Below are positions 1 through 6,900 of a stretch of 16,966 nucleotides of DNA, in pieces. The stretch lies in contig DKJA01000100.1 in NCBI GenBank assembly GCA_002454505.1, positions 1,891 to 18,856 of the forward strand, in the 5' to 3' direction. The notes under the pieces were generated by a model. The model worked only from the letters and a program-made list of their open reading frames with translations, had not been told where the DNA came from and did no database searches. Made by a program: the position numbers and the translations under genes. Numbering within the stretch: the first letter of the stretch is position 1; each line of letters starts with the position of its first letter. Source of the DNA: Oxalobacteraceae bacterium UBA6704 (GTDB lineage: Bacteria > Pseudomonadota > Gammaproteobacteria > Burkholderiales > Burkholderiaceae_D).

Positions 1-80
1 GTCCCCGGGGTTGTTGTTGACTTTGCTTGAATTCGCAAAAAATCAACCCCGGGGACAGGCCCCATTCGGGGACAGTCCCC
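1..80. repeat. Palindromic repeat cluster, GGGGACAGNCCCC family, cut by window edge
   Basis: Bases 1-13 and 44-56 form a perfect 13-bp inverted repeat (GTCCCCGGGGTTG and its complement) around a 30-base A/T-richer loop. Overlapping it are two copies of a 13-base near-palindrome: GGGGACAGGCCCC at 51-63 and GGGGACAGTCCCC at 68-80. The same core with A at the variable position occurs at 6797-6809. The cluster lies just downstream of the RND operon terminator, so like the other palindromes in this window it sits at a gene 3' end. It starts at base 1, so its left part may be missing. I see no protein-coding content here. That it belongs to a REP-like family is inferred from the repeated core. Confidence 0.7.
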
Positions 81-95
81 AGCCAACGTATGGCG

Positions 96-120
96 AAAAA
101 AAAAGCCGCCCGCAGGCGGC
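96..120 (-). terminator. Rho-independent terminator of the RND efflux operon
   Basis: Read on the minus strand, a perfect 6-bp GC stem (GCCGCC / GGCGGC, 105-110 with 115-120) closes a 4-base loop and is followed directly by nine U residues (nine A on the plus strand, 96-104). It begins 7 bases after the stop codon of the RND transporter gene, so it ends that transcription unit. Confidence 0.9.
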
Positions 121-127
121 TGTTCCG

Positions 128-3100
128 TCAGGCAGCCTTCGCCAGCGGCGGCTGCGGCCGGTTGCCCCGCCCCGTCGCCTTCAGCACGAGCTTCTTGATC
201 AGGCGGTACACCAGCCGCACCAGCGTCAGCGCCAGGATGGCTTCGACAAACGTCAGCAGCGACGCGACGCCCACGTTCCACCGCTCGCTGCGGCGGCCGA
301 ATTTGGCGAACATGCGGTCGCGGGTGATCTCGATGCTGTCGTAGAACGTCGGCACCATCAGCAGCGTCAGGAAGGTGGACGTGATCGTGCCGCCGATGAT
401 CGAGATGGCCAGCGGACGGTAGAACTCGCCGCCCTCGCCGTGGCCGATGGCCACCGGCATCATGCCGGCGATCAGCGCGAACGTCGTCATCAGGATCGGA
501 CGCAGCCGCATGCGGCCCGCATACATCAGCGCATCCTCGCGGCCGAAGCCCTCTTCCTGGCGCTTGCGGGCCGCGTCCAGCAGCAGGATCGCGTTCTTCG
601 CCACCAGACCCATCAGCATGATGACGCCGATCAGGCTCATCAGGTTGATCGTGCTCTTCGTCAGCAGCAGCGCGACGACGACGCCGATCAGCGACAGCGG
701 CAGCGACAGCATCACCGCCAGCGGCGCCGTGAACGAGCCGAACTGCATCACGAGGATCAGGTACATCAGGCCGATGCCGGCCACCAGCGCGATGCCCATT
801 TCCGTGAACACTTCCTGCATGTCCTTGCCGGAGCCGGCCACCGCCAGGCCGTAGCCGGGCGGGAAGTCCATGCTTTTCGCCAGCTTCATCGCGTCGGCCG
901 TCACTTCGCCGGGCGAGCGGCCCTGTACGTTGGCGGACACGGAAATCACCCGCTTGCCATCCTTGTGCGTGATCTTGGCCGGGCCCTTGCCCATCGTCAC
1001 GGTGGCGATCTGGTCCAGCGGCACCATCTGGTTCGTGCCGGACACGGCGATCGGCAGCCGCTCGATGTTTTCCGCATTGGTGCGGTCTTCCGGCGCCAGG
1101 CGCACGGCCACGTCGCGCGTCTCGCCCGTCGGGTCGACCCAGTCGCCCACTTCGATGCCGGCAAAGGCCACGCGCAGCGCGGAGGCGGCGTCGCCGGCGG
1201 CGATGCCCATCGAGTTGGCCAGGCCGCGGTTCAGTTCGATCTGCAGCTCGTCCTTCGGATCCTGCTCGGACAGGCTGATGTCGACGGCGCCCGGCACTTT
1301 CTTCATTTCTTCCATGAAGCGGTTGGTCAGGTCCATCAGCTTGCGCGAATCCTCGCCCATGAATTCGATCTGGACGGGCTTGCGGGCATTGTTCGACAGG
1401 TCGTCCAGCACCGTGTATTCGGCGCCGACCAGCTGTGCCAGCTTGCCGCGCAGGTCCTGTGCCACTTCGACGGCGGAACGGTCGCGCTCGTTCTTCTTGC
1501 CGATGTTGACGTACACGCGGCCGCCGGACAGGTTGACGTTGCTGTTGGTTTCCTTGGTTTCCGGCAGCGAGTGGGCCATCTCGGCCGCCTTCGTCACCTT
1601 CATCTTCGAGTATTCCAGGCTGCTCGACGACGGCGTGCGGATCTCGATCGCGATGGTGCCGAAATCGGACGAAGGCACGAAGCTGGTGCCGCCGAATTTC
1701 GCCTGCAGCGCGATCGCGGCCACGAAGCTGGCCACCGCGATGACGGCCATCCAGCGGCGGTGGTGCAGCGCCCACGCGATCACGTTGCCGTAGCGGTCGG
1801 CCTGGCGGTCGAACCATTCGTTGAAGCGCTGCAGCACCTTCTCGAAACCTTTACGCGGCGCATCATGATGGCCCGGCGGGTCGCCCCAGAACGCCGACAG
1901 CATCGGGTCCAGCGTGAACGAGATGAACAGCGACACGGCCACCGAACAGGTCACCGTCAGCGCGAACGGCCGGAACCACTCGCCCGTGATGCCGGGCATG
2001 AAGGCGACGGGAATGAACACGGCCATGATGGAGAACGTGGTGGCCGCGACGGCCAGCCCGATCTCGGCGGTGCCCTCGATGGCGGCGGTGCGGCGGTCGG
2101 AACCCATCTGCATGTGCCGCACGATGTTTTCCCGCACCACGATCGCATCGTCGATCAGCACGCCGATCGCCAGCGACAGGCCCAGCAAGGTCATGAAGTT
2201 CAGCGTGAAGCCGCACAGCCACACGCCGATGAACGCGGCGATGACGGAAGTCGGCAGCGACAGCGCGGTGATCAGCGTCGAGCGCCACGAGTTCAGGAAG
2301 GCATACACGACGAAGATCGTCAGGCCGCCGCCCAGCACGAGCGCCTCGATCACGTTGTTCAGGCTGCTCTGGGCATCCTCGCCGTCGTCGGACGTGATGT
2401 CCAGCGTGGTGCCTTTCGGCAGCGTGGCCTCGATTTCCTTGACCATCGCATGGACGCTCTTCGACACGGCAACCGTCGACGCATCGCGCGAACGGATGAT
2501 CGAAATGCCCACGTTCGGCTGGTTCGACCGCATCGACACGTTGTTGATCTCGGCAAAGCCATCCTCGATCGTGGCCACCTGCGACAGCCGCACCAGCTCG
2601 TCGCCATTGCGTTTCACGACGACCTGCTGGAAATCTTCCGGCCGTTCGATGCGGCCGACGAGGCGGATGCTCTTCTCGTCCAGCGCGCCGCGCAGCTTGC
2701 CCACCGGCGCATTGGTGTTCTGCCGGCTCAGCGCATTGGTCACGTCGCTGATCGACACATTGTATTCGCGCAGCTTTTCCGCCTTCAGCAGCACCGACAG
2801 CTCGCGCCGCAGCGAACCGTTGACGGACACGTTGGCGACGCCATCGACGGCGCGGAACTTGTCGGCCAGGATGTCCTCGGCCAGCCGGGAGATCGCCGCA
2901 TGGCTCTGCGTTTTCGACGACAGCGACAGCTGCATGATCGGCTGGGCCGACACGTCGACCCGCTGCAGCACGGGCTCGCGCATTTCCAGCGGCAGCTTGT
3001 AGCGCACGGCGGCAATCGCGTTGCGGATGTCGTCGGACGCCTCGATCAGGTTGCGCGTGAACGTGAACTGCAGCACGATCTGCGCCTGCCCTTCGGACGC

Positions 3101-3349
3101 GGTGGCGTTGATTTCCGTGACGCCGGTGATGCTCTGCAGCGACTTCTCGATGCGGTTGATGACCTCGCGCTCCACCGTTTCAGGTGACGCGCCCGGGTAC
3201 GGAATGGCGACGACGATCACCGGTACCTCGACGTCCGGGTTCTGGTTGACGCGCAGCTTCTTCAGGGCCAGCAGGCCCAGGCACATCATCGCGATGATCA
3301 GCACGATCGTCGCGATGGGCCGCTTGATACTGAAATTGGACAGGAACAT
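128..3349 (-). CDS. RND (HAE1/AcrB-type) efflux transporter, inner-membrane permease
   Basis: The 1073-residue product is a proton-driven multidrug-type exporter that works with the adaptor encoded just upstream and an outer-membrane channel. It has the usual two-fold layout: TM1 at about 10-30, a periplasmic pore/docking domain, TM2-6 from about 335, a second large periplasmic domain at about 550-850, then TM8-12 to about 1003. Proton-relay residues matching AcrB D407/D408/K940/R971/T978 are visible as D400, D401, K918, R948 and T955. The start ATG follows AAGGAAA at a good distance, and this sequence overlaps the adaptor stop codon (12 bases between genes), so the two are co-translated. Odd feature: after TM12 there is a roughly 70-residue tail with another hydrophobic stretch (about 1026-1052) and a basic, proline-containing end. 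The substrate cannot be read from sequence. Confidence 0.95.
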   Translation of the reverse strand: MFLSNFSIKRPIATIVLIIAMMCLGLLALKKLRVNQNPDVEVPVIVVAIPYPGASPETVEREVINRIEKSLQSITGVTEINATASEGQAQIVLQFTFTRNLIEASDDIRNAIAAVRYKLPLEMREPVLQRVDVSAQPIMQLSLSSKTQSHAAISRLAEDILADKFRAVDGVANVSVNGSLRRELSVLLKAEKLREYNVSISDVTNALSRQNTNAPVGKLRGALDEKSIRLVGRIERPEDFQQVVVKRNGDELVRLSQVATIEDGFAEINNVSMRSNQPNVGISIIRSRDASTVAVSKSVHAMVKEIEATLPKGTTLDITSDDGEDAQSSLNNVIEALVLGGGLTIFVVYAFLNSWRSTLITALSLPTSVIAAFIGVWLCGFTLNFMTLLGLSLAIGVLIDDAIVVRENIVRHMQMGSDRRTAAIEGTAEIGLAVAATTFSIMAVFIPVAFMPGITGEWFRPFALTVTCSVAVSLFISFTLDPMLSAFWGDPPGHHDAPRKGFEKVLQRFNEWFDRQADRYGNVIAWALHHRRWMAVIAVASFVAAIALQAKFGGTSFVPSSDFGTIAIEIRTPSSSSLEYSKMKVTKAAEMAHSLPETKETNSNVNLSGGRVYVNIGKKNERDRSAVEVAQDLRGKLAQLVGAEYTVLDDLSNNARKPVQIEFMGEDSRKLMDLTNRFMEEMKKVPGAVDISLSEQDPKDELQIELNRGLANSMGIAAGDAASALRVAFAGIEVGDWVDPTGETRDVAVRLAPEDRTNAENIERLPIAVSGTNQMVPLDQIATVTMGKGPAKITHKDGKRVISVSANVQGRSPGEVTADAMKLAKSMDFPPGYGLAVAGSGKDMQEVFTEMGIALVAGIGLMYLILVMQFGSFTAPLAVMLSLPLSLIGVVVALLLTKSTINLMSLIGVIMLMGLVAKNAILLLDAARKRQEEGFGREDALMYAGRMRLRPILMTTFALIAGMMPVAIGHGEGGEFYRPLAISIIGGTITSTFLTLLMVPTFYDSIEITRDRMFAKFGRRSERWNVGVASLLTFVEAILALTLVRLVYRLIKKLVLKATGRGNRPQPPLAKAA

Positions 3350-3361
3350 GGTCTGGTTTCC

Positions 3362-4516
3362 TTACTTGCCCTGGTTGGCCGAGGCGTTGGCCGAAGCAAC
3401 GTTCTTCGGTGCCGTCAGTTCCACCGGCTGGCCGTCGTGGATCGTCGCGCCCGGCGCGCGCAGCACCATGTCGCCTGCAGCCAGGCCGCTGGTCACCTGC
3501 CACAGGCCGGTGCGCTCGTCGCGCGTGCCCACCGCCAGGCTCACTTTCGACAGTTTCTTATCCTTGACGCGCCATGCGTAATTGCTGTCGCCCGCCTGCA
3601 CCAGTGCCGACGCGGGAATCATCAGCGCATTACTGGTTTCCGATTCGACGCGCCCTTCCGCGTACAGGCCGGCCACGCGCGGCTGCGCCGCATCGGCGAA
3701 CTCGACGAGCACCTCGACCTGCCGCGTGACGGGATTGGCGGCCGGGTCGACGCGCTTGACCTTGCCCTGGAAATTCTGGCCGGGATAGCCGTTGACGCGG
3801 AACAGCACGGGCTGGCCCACCTTGACGATGCCGATCTTGTCGGCCGACACCATGCCTTCGAAGCGCATGCTGGCCGGATCGATGACCTTGATCAGTTCCT
3901 TGCCGATCTGCGCCGTGTCGCCGTTGGACACCTTGCGTTCGCTGATGATGCCGTCGAACGGCGCGCGCACGGCCGTGCGTTCCATCTGCTGGCGGGCCTG
4001 CACGGCGCGCGCCTTGGCGGCGGCCAGTTCGCTGCCGGCCGTGTTCAGCCGGACTTCGGCGTCTTCCAGCGCCTGCATCGACGTCATGCCCGACGCGCGC
4101 AGCGTCTTGTTCCGTTCCAGCATGCGCTGGGCCTGGTCGACGACCTGCTTCGCGTTGCGCACGGCCTCGTCGGCGGACGACTGGCTGTCGCGGATCGACG
4201 TGTCGTCCAGCCGCACCAGCAGGTCGCCCCGCTTGACCTGGTCGCCGTTCTCCTTCAGTACCTGCAGCACGATGGCCGAGACTTCGGCGCGCAGGTCGGC
4301 GCGGCGTTCCGGCTGGATCGAGCCGGTGACGACGGGGCCGGAAGCAAGCGAGTTCGACTGCACCGTCAGCAGGTCTTCCGGTGCGATCAGGAGCTTCGGT
4401 GCCTTCTTGTCGTCGCTCCTGGCCGTTTTCGCTGTGCCGTCGGGTGACTGACCCGGCTTGCCGCAGGCGGCCAGGCTCATGGCGACGGCGAGAGCTATTA
4501 GAGTGGTGCGCAACAT
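3362..4516 (-). CDS. RND efflux periplasmic adaptor (membrane fusion protein), lipoprotein
   Basis: This 384-residue adaptor couples the RND permease to an outer-membrane channel. The start chosen at 4516 gives a lipoprotein signal with lipobox LAAC and Cys18 followed by Gly19, and a GGAGA ribosome site upstream. The open frame runs on to 4714, but that extension is polar and crosses the promoter, so it is rejected. Domains in order: a proline/charge-rich linker (20-50), first half of the lipoyl domain (about 70-106), alpha-helical hairpin (about 108-180), second lipoyl half with the APFDGIIS motif (about 183-212), beta-barrel (about 215-290) and membrane-proximal domain (about 295-366). The C-terminal tail is Ala/Asn-rich. 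It is the first gene of a two-gene operon. No TetR or LysR regulator gene is adjacent. Confidence 0.93.
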   Translation of the reverse strand: MLRTTLIALAVAMSLAACGKPGQSPDGTAKTARSDDKKAPKLLIAPEDLLTVQSNSLASGPVVTGSIQPERRADLRAEVSAIVLQVLKENGDQVKRGDLLVRLDDTSIRDSQSSADEAVRNAKQVVDQAQRMLERNKTLRASGMTSMQALEDAEVRLNTAGSELAAAKARAVQARQQMERTAVRAPFDGIISERKVSNGDTAQIGKELIKVIDPASMRFEGMVSADKIGIVKVGQPVLFRVNGYPGQNFQGKVKRVDPAANPVTRQVEVLVEFADAAQPRVAGLYAEGRVESETSNALMIPASALVQAGDSNYAWRVKDKKLSKVSLAVGTRDERTGLWQVTSGLAAGDMVLRAPGATIHDGQPVELTAPKNVASANASANQGK

Positions 4517-4620
4517 AGAAGATCTCCGAGAGGTTTTGGACTGCCTGGATTGATGCCGCCGTATTGAAACAGCTGCGTTATTTTTATTGGTTTTGATTTT
4601 GCTACGACTGGAAGCGCCAA

Positions 4621-4650
4621 AGTATCCCCGAGCGCCGTCCGCAGTGTCAA
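4621..4650 (-). promoter_or_regulatory. Sigma-70 promoter of the RND efflux operon
   Basis: On the minus strand a perfect -35 box TTGACA (4645-4650) is followed after 18 bases by GATACT (4621-4626), which matches 4 of 6 positions of the -10 consensus. Transcription would start near 4614, giving a leader of about 100 bases before the adaptor ATG at 4516. Part of that leader is unusually A/T-rich (about 4576-4610) for this genome, which could suit regulator binding, but I see no clear operator palindrome. Confidence 0.6.
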
Positions 4651-4747
4651 TTCGGCCGGGGCCAGACTGCGGGAATGTGTGGCTGGACTGCTGAAAAACG
4701 TGGACAGACTGCAAAGTCCTGAGCGGACCTTGGTGGAAATGAGGTGT

Positions 4748-4775
4748 GGCGCGGACGTCCGGGAACGTCCGCGCC
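4748..4775 (-). terminator. Strong GC hairpin after the DUF212 gene, possible terminator
   Basis: A perfect 11-bp inverted repeat (GGCGCGGACGT at 4748-4758, complement at 4765-4775) closes a 6-base loop. It lies 17 bases beyond the stop of the DUF212 gene and upstream of the efflux promoter, exactly where a transcription boundary is expected. There is no U-run on either side, so it is not a classical intrinsic terminator; it may act as a weak terminator or as an RNA 3'-end stabiliser. Confidence 0.45.
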
Positions 4776-4792
4776 GGAGTGCGGCTGCTCTG

Positions 4793-5215
4793 TCAGCCGC
4801 GTCCGAACAGCGCGTACACGAGGTGTCCGATCGCGATGCCGGTTGCCAGGCCGCCGGTGATTTCAACCACCGTGTGGCCCATCCGTTCGCGCAGTTTCCT
4901 GAAGTCGGGACGGCCGTCGGCCAGCCGGTTGATCGCCGCGGCCTGCCGCCCGACGTGCTGGCGCAGGCTGTTGGCGTCGATGATGACGATGAAGCACAGC
5001 GTCACGGCCACGCCGAACGCGGGATGGCCGATGCCCTCGCGCAGCGCGATCAGCGTCGCCATGCTCGACACGACGGCGCTGTGGTTGCTGGGGAAGCCGC
5101 CATTGCCCACCAGATTGAAGGCCCACTGGCGCGCCTTGACGCTGTTGATCAGGAATTTGATCGGGCCGACGGTGATCCACGTGAGCAGCGGCGTGACGAG
5201 ATATGCGATGTCCAT
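4793..5215 (-). CDS. Divergent PAP2 family (DUF212) small membrane protein
   Basis: The 140-residue product resembles the DUF212 'divergent PAP2' family of acid-phosphatase-like membrane proteins found in bacteria and plants. Visible hallmarks are the N-terminal motif with GPIKFLINSVKARQW, the PSNHSAVVSS motif (43-51, corresponding to the PAP2 PSxH signature), a following hydrophobic helix with an IDAN segment, and the family HVGRQAAAIN stretch (87-96). Three to four membrane segments are likely. The enzymatic role is unproven in the family; phosphatase activity on a lipid phosphate is only an inference. Start: a second in-frame ATG lies 11 codons upstream at 5248, but it falls inside a candidate extended -10 box and the family normally begins at MDIAYLVTP, so 5215 is preferred. 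The ribosome site AAGGA is weakly spaced. Confidence 0.82.
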   Translation of the reverse strand: MDIAYLVTPLLTWITVGPIKFLINSVKARQWAFNLVGNGGFPSNHSAVVSSMATLIALREGIGHPAFGVAVTLCFIVIIDANSLRQHVGRQAAAINRLADGRPDFRKLRERMGHTVVEITGGLATGIAIGHLVYALFGRG

Positions 5216-5345
5216 GTTTCTTGAAGTTCCTTTTTGGCAATTCCCCATTATCGCAGAAGCGGCGCGCCCGGCGGAAGGAGGTAAAGTAAAATCAGCGCAT
5301 TGCTGCAAATAACATTTAAAACAATATTTACTCGAAGGATGGGGC
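5216..5345. promoter_or_regulatory. Divergent promoter region between DUF212 and DUF475 genes
   Basis: This 130-base gap must drive both genes. On the minus strand TGCGATAAT (plus positions 5247-5255) looks like an extended -10 element and would place the DUF212 message start close to 5240. On the plus strand the segment 5300-5335 is very A/T-rich; TTGCTG (5300-5305) with AATATT (5323-5328) is a possible -35/-10 pair, but it would leave an extremely short leader. I looked for a yybP-ykoY (manganese) riboswitch, often seen before TerC-type genes, and saw no recognisable one. Confidence 0.35.
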
Positions 5346-6377
5346 ATGAAGCATTTCAGGATTTCAATGATCGTCACCGTCGTGCTGATGATCCTGGCCG
5401 GCTGGTGGGGGTATGAGCATGGCGGCGTCAAGGGTCTGGTCTCGGCGCTGTGGATCACCGGTGTGCTGGGCGTGATGGAAGTATCGCTGTCGTTCGACAA
5501 CGCCGTGGTCAACGCCTCCGTGCTGAAGGACTGGAATCCGTTCTGGCAGAAGCTGTTCCTGACGGTGGGCATCCTGATCGCCGTGTTCGGCATGCGGCTG
5601 ATCTTCCCGCTGGCCATCGTCGCCGTCGCCACGGGCCTGGACCTGCTGCAGGTGTGGACGATGGCGACCACGACCCCGCAGGAATATTCCCGCCACCTGA
5701 TGGACGTGCACGCCGAGGTGGCCGCGTTCGGCGGTGCCTTCCTGCTGCTGGTCTTCCTGAACTTCCTGTTCGATGCGGAAAAGGACGTGCACTGGCTCGG
5801 CTGGATCGAGGAGAAGGCCAGCTCGATCGGCACGGAGAGCCTGTCGATCCTGCTGGCGTTGCTTGCCGTGTTCGTCTGCGTGGAACTGGTGCCGGAAACG
5901 CACCGCTTTGCCGTGCTGTACGCGGGCATCGTGGGCATCGCCGTGTACGTGGGCGTCAGCTGGCTGTCCAGCCTGCTGGAAGAGGAAGAGCACGATGCCG
6001 ACCTGGGCAAGATCGTCCAGCGGGGCAGCATCGGCGGCTTCCTGTACCTGGAAGTGCTGGATGCGTCGTTCAGCTTCGACGGCGTGATCGGCGCGTTCGC
6101 GATCACCAGCGACGTCGTCATCATCATGCTGGGCCTGGCCATCGGCGCGATGTACGTGCGTTCGCTGACCGTCTACCTGGTGCACAAGGGCACGCTGGAC
6201 GAATTCATCTACCTGGAACATGGCGCGCACTATGCGATCGGCATCCTGGCGCTGATCATGCTGGCCAGCGTGAAGTACCACATTCCCGAGTGGTTCACGG
6301 GCCTGTCCGGCGTGGCGTTCATCGTGGTGTCGCTGTACTCGTCGCTGAAGTACCGCAAGAAGATGACGATGCAGTAA
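5346..6377 (+). CDS. DUF475 / TerC-like integral membrane protein
   Basis: The 343-residue polytopic membrane protein matches the DUF475 family, which is related to TerC. It has about nine hydrophobic segments. Two internally related halves each carry an acidic signature in a membrane helix: EVSLSFDNAVVNASVL (45-60) and EVLDASFSFDGVIGAFAIT (236-254). The pair of SFD motifs is the family mark and probably forms a metal-ion site. TerC-family members have been linked to tellurite resistance and to manganese export at the membrane; for DUF475 itself the substrate is not established. Between the halves are a polar loop (about 142-160) and a very acidic loop, LEEEEHDAD (211-219). The ATG is preceded by AAGGA at normal spacing. 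The next gene follows after 31 bases on the same strand and is probably co-transcribed. Confidence 0.85.
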   Translation: MKHFRISMIVTVVLMILAGWWGYEHGGVKGLVSALWITGVLGVMEVSLSFDNAVVNASVLKDWNPFWQKLFLTVGILIAVFGMRLIFPLAIVAVATGLDLLQVWTMATTTPQEYSRHLMDVHAEVAAFGGAFLLLVFLNFLFDAEKDVHWLGWIEEKASSIGTESLSILLALLAVFVCVELVPETHRFAVLYAGIVGIAVYVGVSWLSSLLEEEEHDADLGKIVQRGSIGGFLYLEVLDASFSFDGVIGAFAITSDVVIIMLGLAIGAMYVRSLTVYLVHKGTLDEFIYLEHGAHYAIGILALIMLASVKYHIPEWFTGLSGVAFIVVSLYSSLKYRKKMTMQ

Positions 6378-6408
6378 GATCGCAGCATTTCCACTCAGCT
6401 CATCCACC

Positions 6409-6777
6409 ATGACCCGACGCTCCCGCCCTGCCCTGATCATCGCGATCCTGCTCGTTGCCGCCCTGCTCATCTGCTGGGCCTGGGTGGCGACGACGCTGAA
6501 CTTCTCCTACTCGGAAGGCGAACGGGCCGGCTTCCTGCAGCAGTTCTCGAAACGGGGCTGGGTCTGCAAGACGTGGGAAGGCGAGATCCTGCTGACGTCG
6601 ATGCCGGGCGCGATCCCGGAAAAATTCCGCTTCAGCGTCCGCGACGACGCCGTCGCCAGCCAGCTGTCCGCCGCAATGGGCAAGCGCGTGACGCTCACCT
6701 ACGACCAGCACAAGGGCGTGCCCACCAACTGCTTCGGCGAGACCGAGTACTACATCCAGAAGGTGATCGTGCAGTAA
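6409..6777 (+). CDS. Small membrane-anchored conserved hypothetical protein with two cysteines
   Basis: The 122-residue protein has a short basic N-terminus (RRSR), one hydrophobic helix (about 8-28, a TM anchor or uncleaved signal) and a soluble domain of about 90 residues. Recognisable pieces are YSEGERAGFLQQFSKRGWVCKTWEGE, here reported as its parts YSEGERAG (34-41) and GWVCKTWEGE (50-59), PEKFRFSVRDD (70-80) and GVPTNCFGETEYY (103-115). Cys53 and Cys108 could form a disulfide if the domain is periplasmic. I recall similar small proteins in diverse bacteria, sometimes labelled with unrelated enzyme names; I do not trust any such name and no function can be assigned. No strong ribosome site precedes the ATG, and it lies 31 bases after the DUF475 stop, suggesting coupling to that gene. 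Confidence 0.75.
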   Translation: MTRRSRPALIIAILLVAALLICWAWVATTLNFSYSEGERAGFLQQFSKRGWVCKTWEGEILLTSMPGAIPEKFRFSVRDDAVASQLSAAMGKRVTLTYDQHKGVPTNCFGETEYYIQKVIVQ

Positions 6778-6783
6778 AAAAAA

Positions 6784-6822
6784 TTGCCCGAAAAATGGGG
6801 ACAGACCCCATTTTTCGGGCAA
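6784..6822. repeat. Palindromic element with GGGGACAGACCCC core; bidirectional terminator-like hairpin
   Basis: Perfect 17-bp arms (6784-6800 and 6806-6822) surround the 5-base centre ACAGA. The core GGGGACAGACCCC (6797-6809) matches the cores at 51-63 and 68-80 except for one base. It begins 6 bases after the stop of the small membrane protein gene. On the minus strand it is followed by eight U residues (A-run 6776-6783), and on the plus strand by CUUUUC, so it can act as a terminator in both directions between these convergent genes. Confidence 0.85.
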
Positions 6823-6837
6823 CTTTTCACGAAAGAG

Positions 6838-6900
6838 AAAATAGGGACAGACCCTGTTTTAGAGGAAAGTTTCCGCTAAAACAGGGTCTGTCCCTATTTT
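6838..6900. repeat. 63-base nearly perfect palindrome with AGGGACAGACCCT cores
   Basis: The element is symmetric about base 6869. The outer 25-bp arms (6838-6862 and 6876-6900) are perfectly complementary. The inner part continues as GGAAA-G-TTTCC (6864-6874), with a single mismatched pair (6863/6875) between the two stems, so about 30 pairs can form. Each arm contains the related core AGGGACAGACCCT or its complement. The last base of the element (6900) is also the first position of the stop codon complement of the coiled-coil gene, so the palindrome abuts that gene's 3' end exactly. It likely serves as a transcript end or stabiliser for that gene, read on the minus strand. Confidence 0.85.

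Noticed and set aside
11..3187. 1058-codon open frame on the plus strand
   Set aside because: It is antisense to the RND permease gene. Its product is His/Arg/Gln-rich with no domain, while the minus frame gives an intact RND protein with all proton-relay residues.
4517..4714. N-terminal extension of the adaptor gene
   Set aside because: It is polar and would displace the lipoprotein signal, and it includes the promoter at 4621-4650.
5275..5282. Perfect Shine-Dalgarno-like AAGGAGGT
   Set aside because: No ATG, GTG or TTG lies within the usual 5-12 bases, and no plausible small gene follows; probably chance or part of a regulatory stretch.
5216..6142. Long upstream extension of the DUF212 frame on the minus strand
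   Set aside because: It is antisense to DUF475, and the family begins at 5215.
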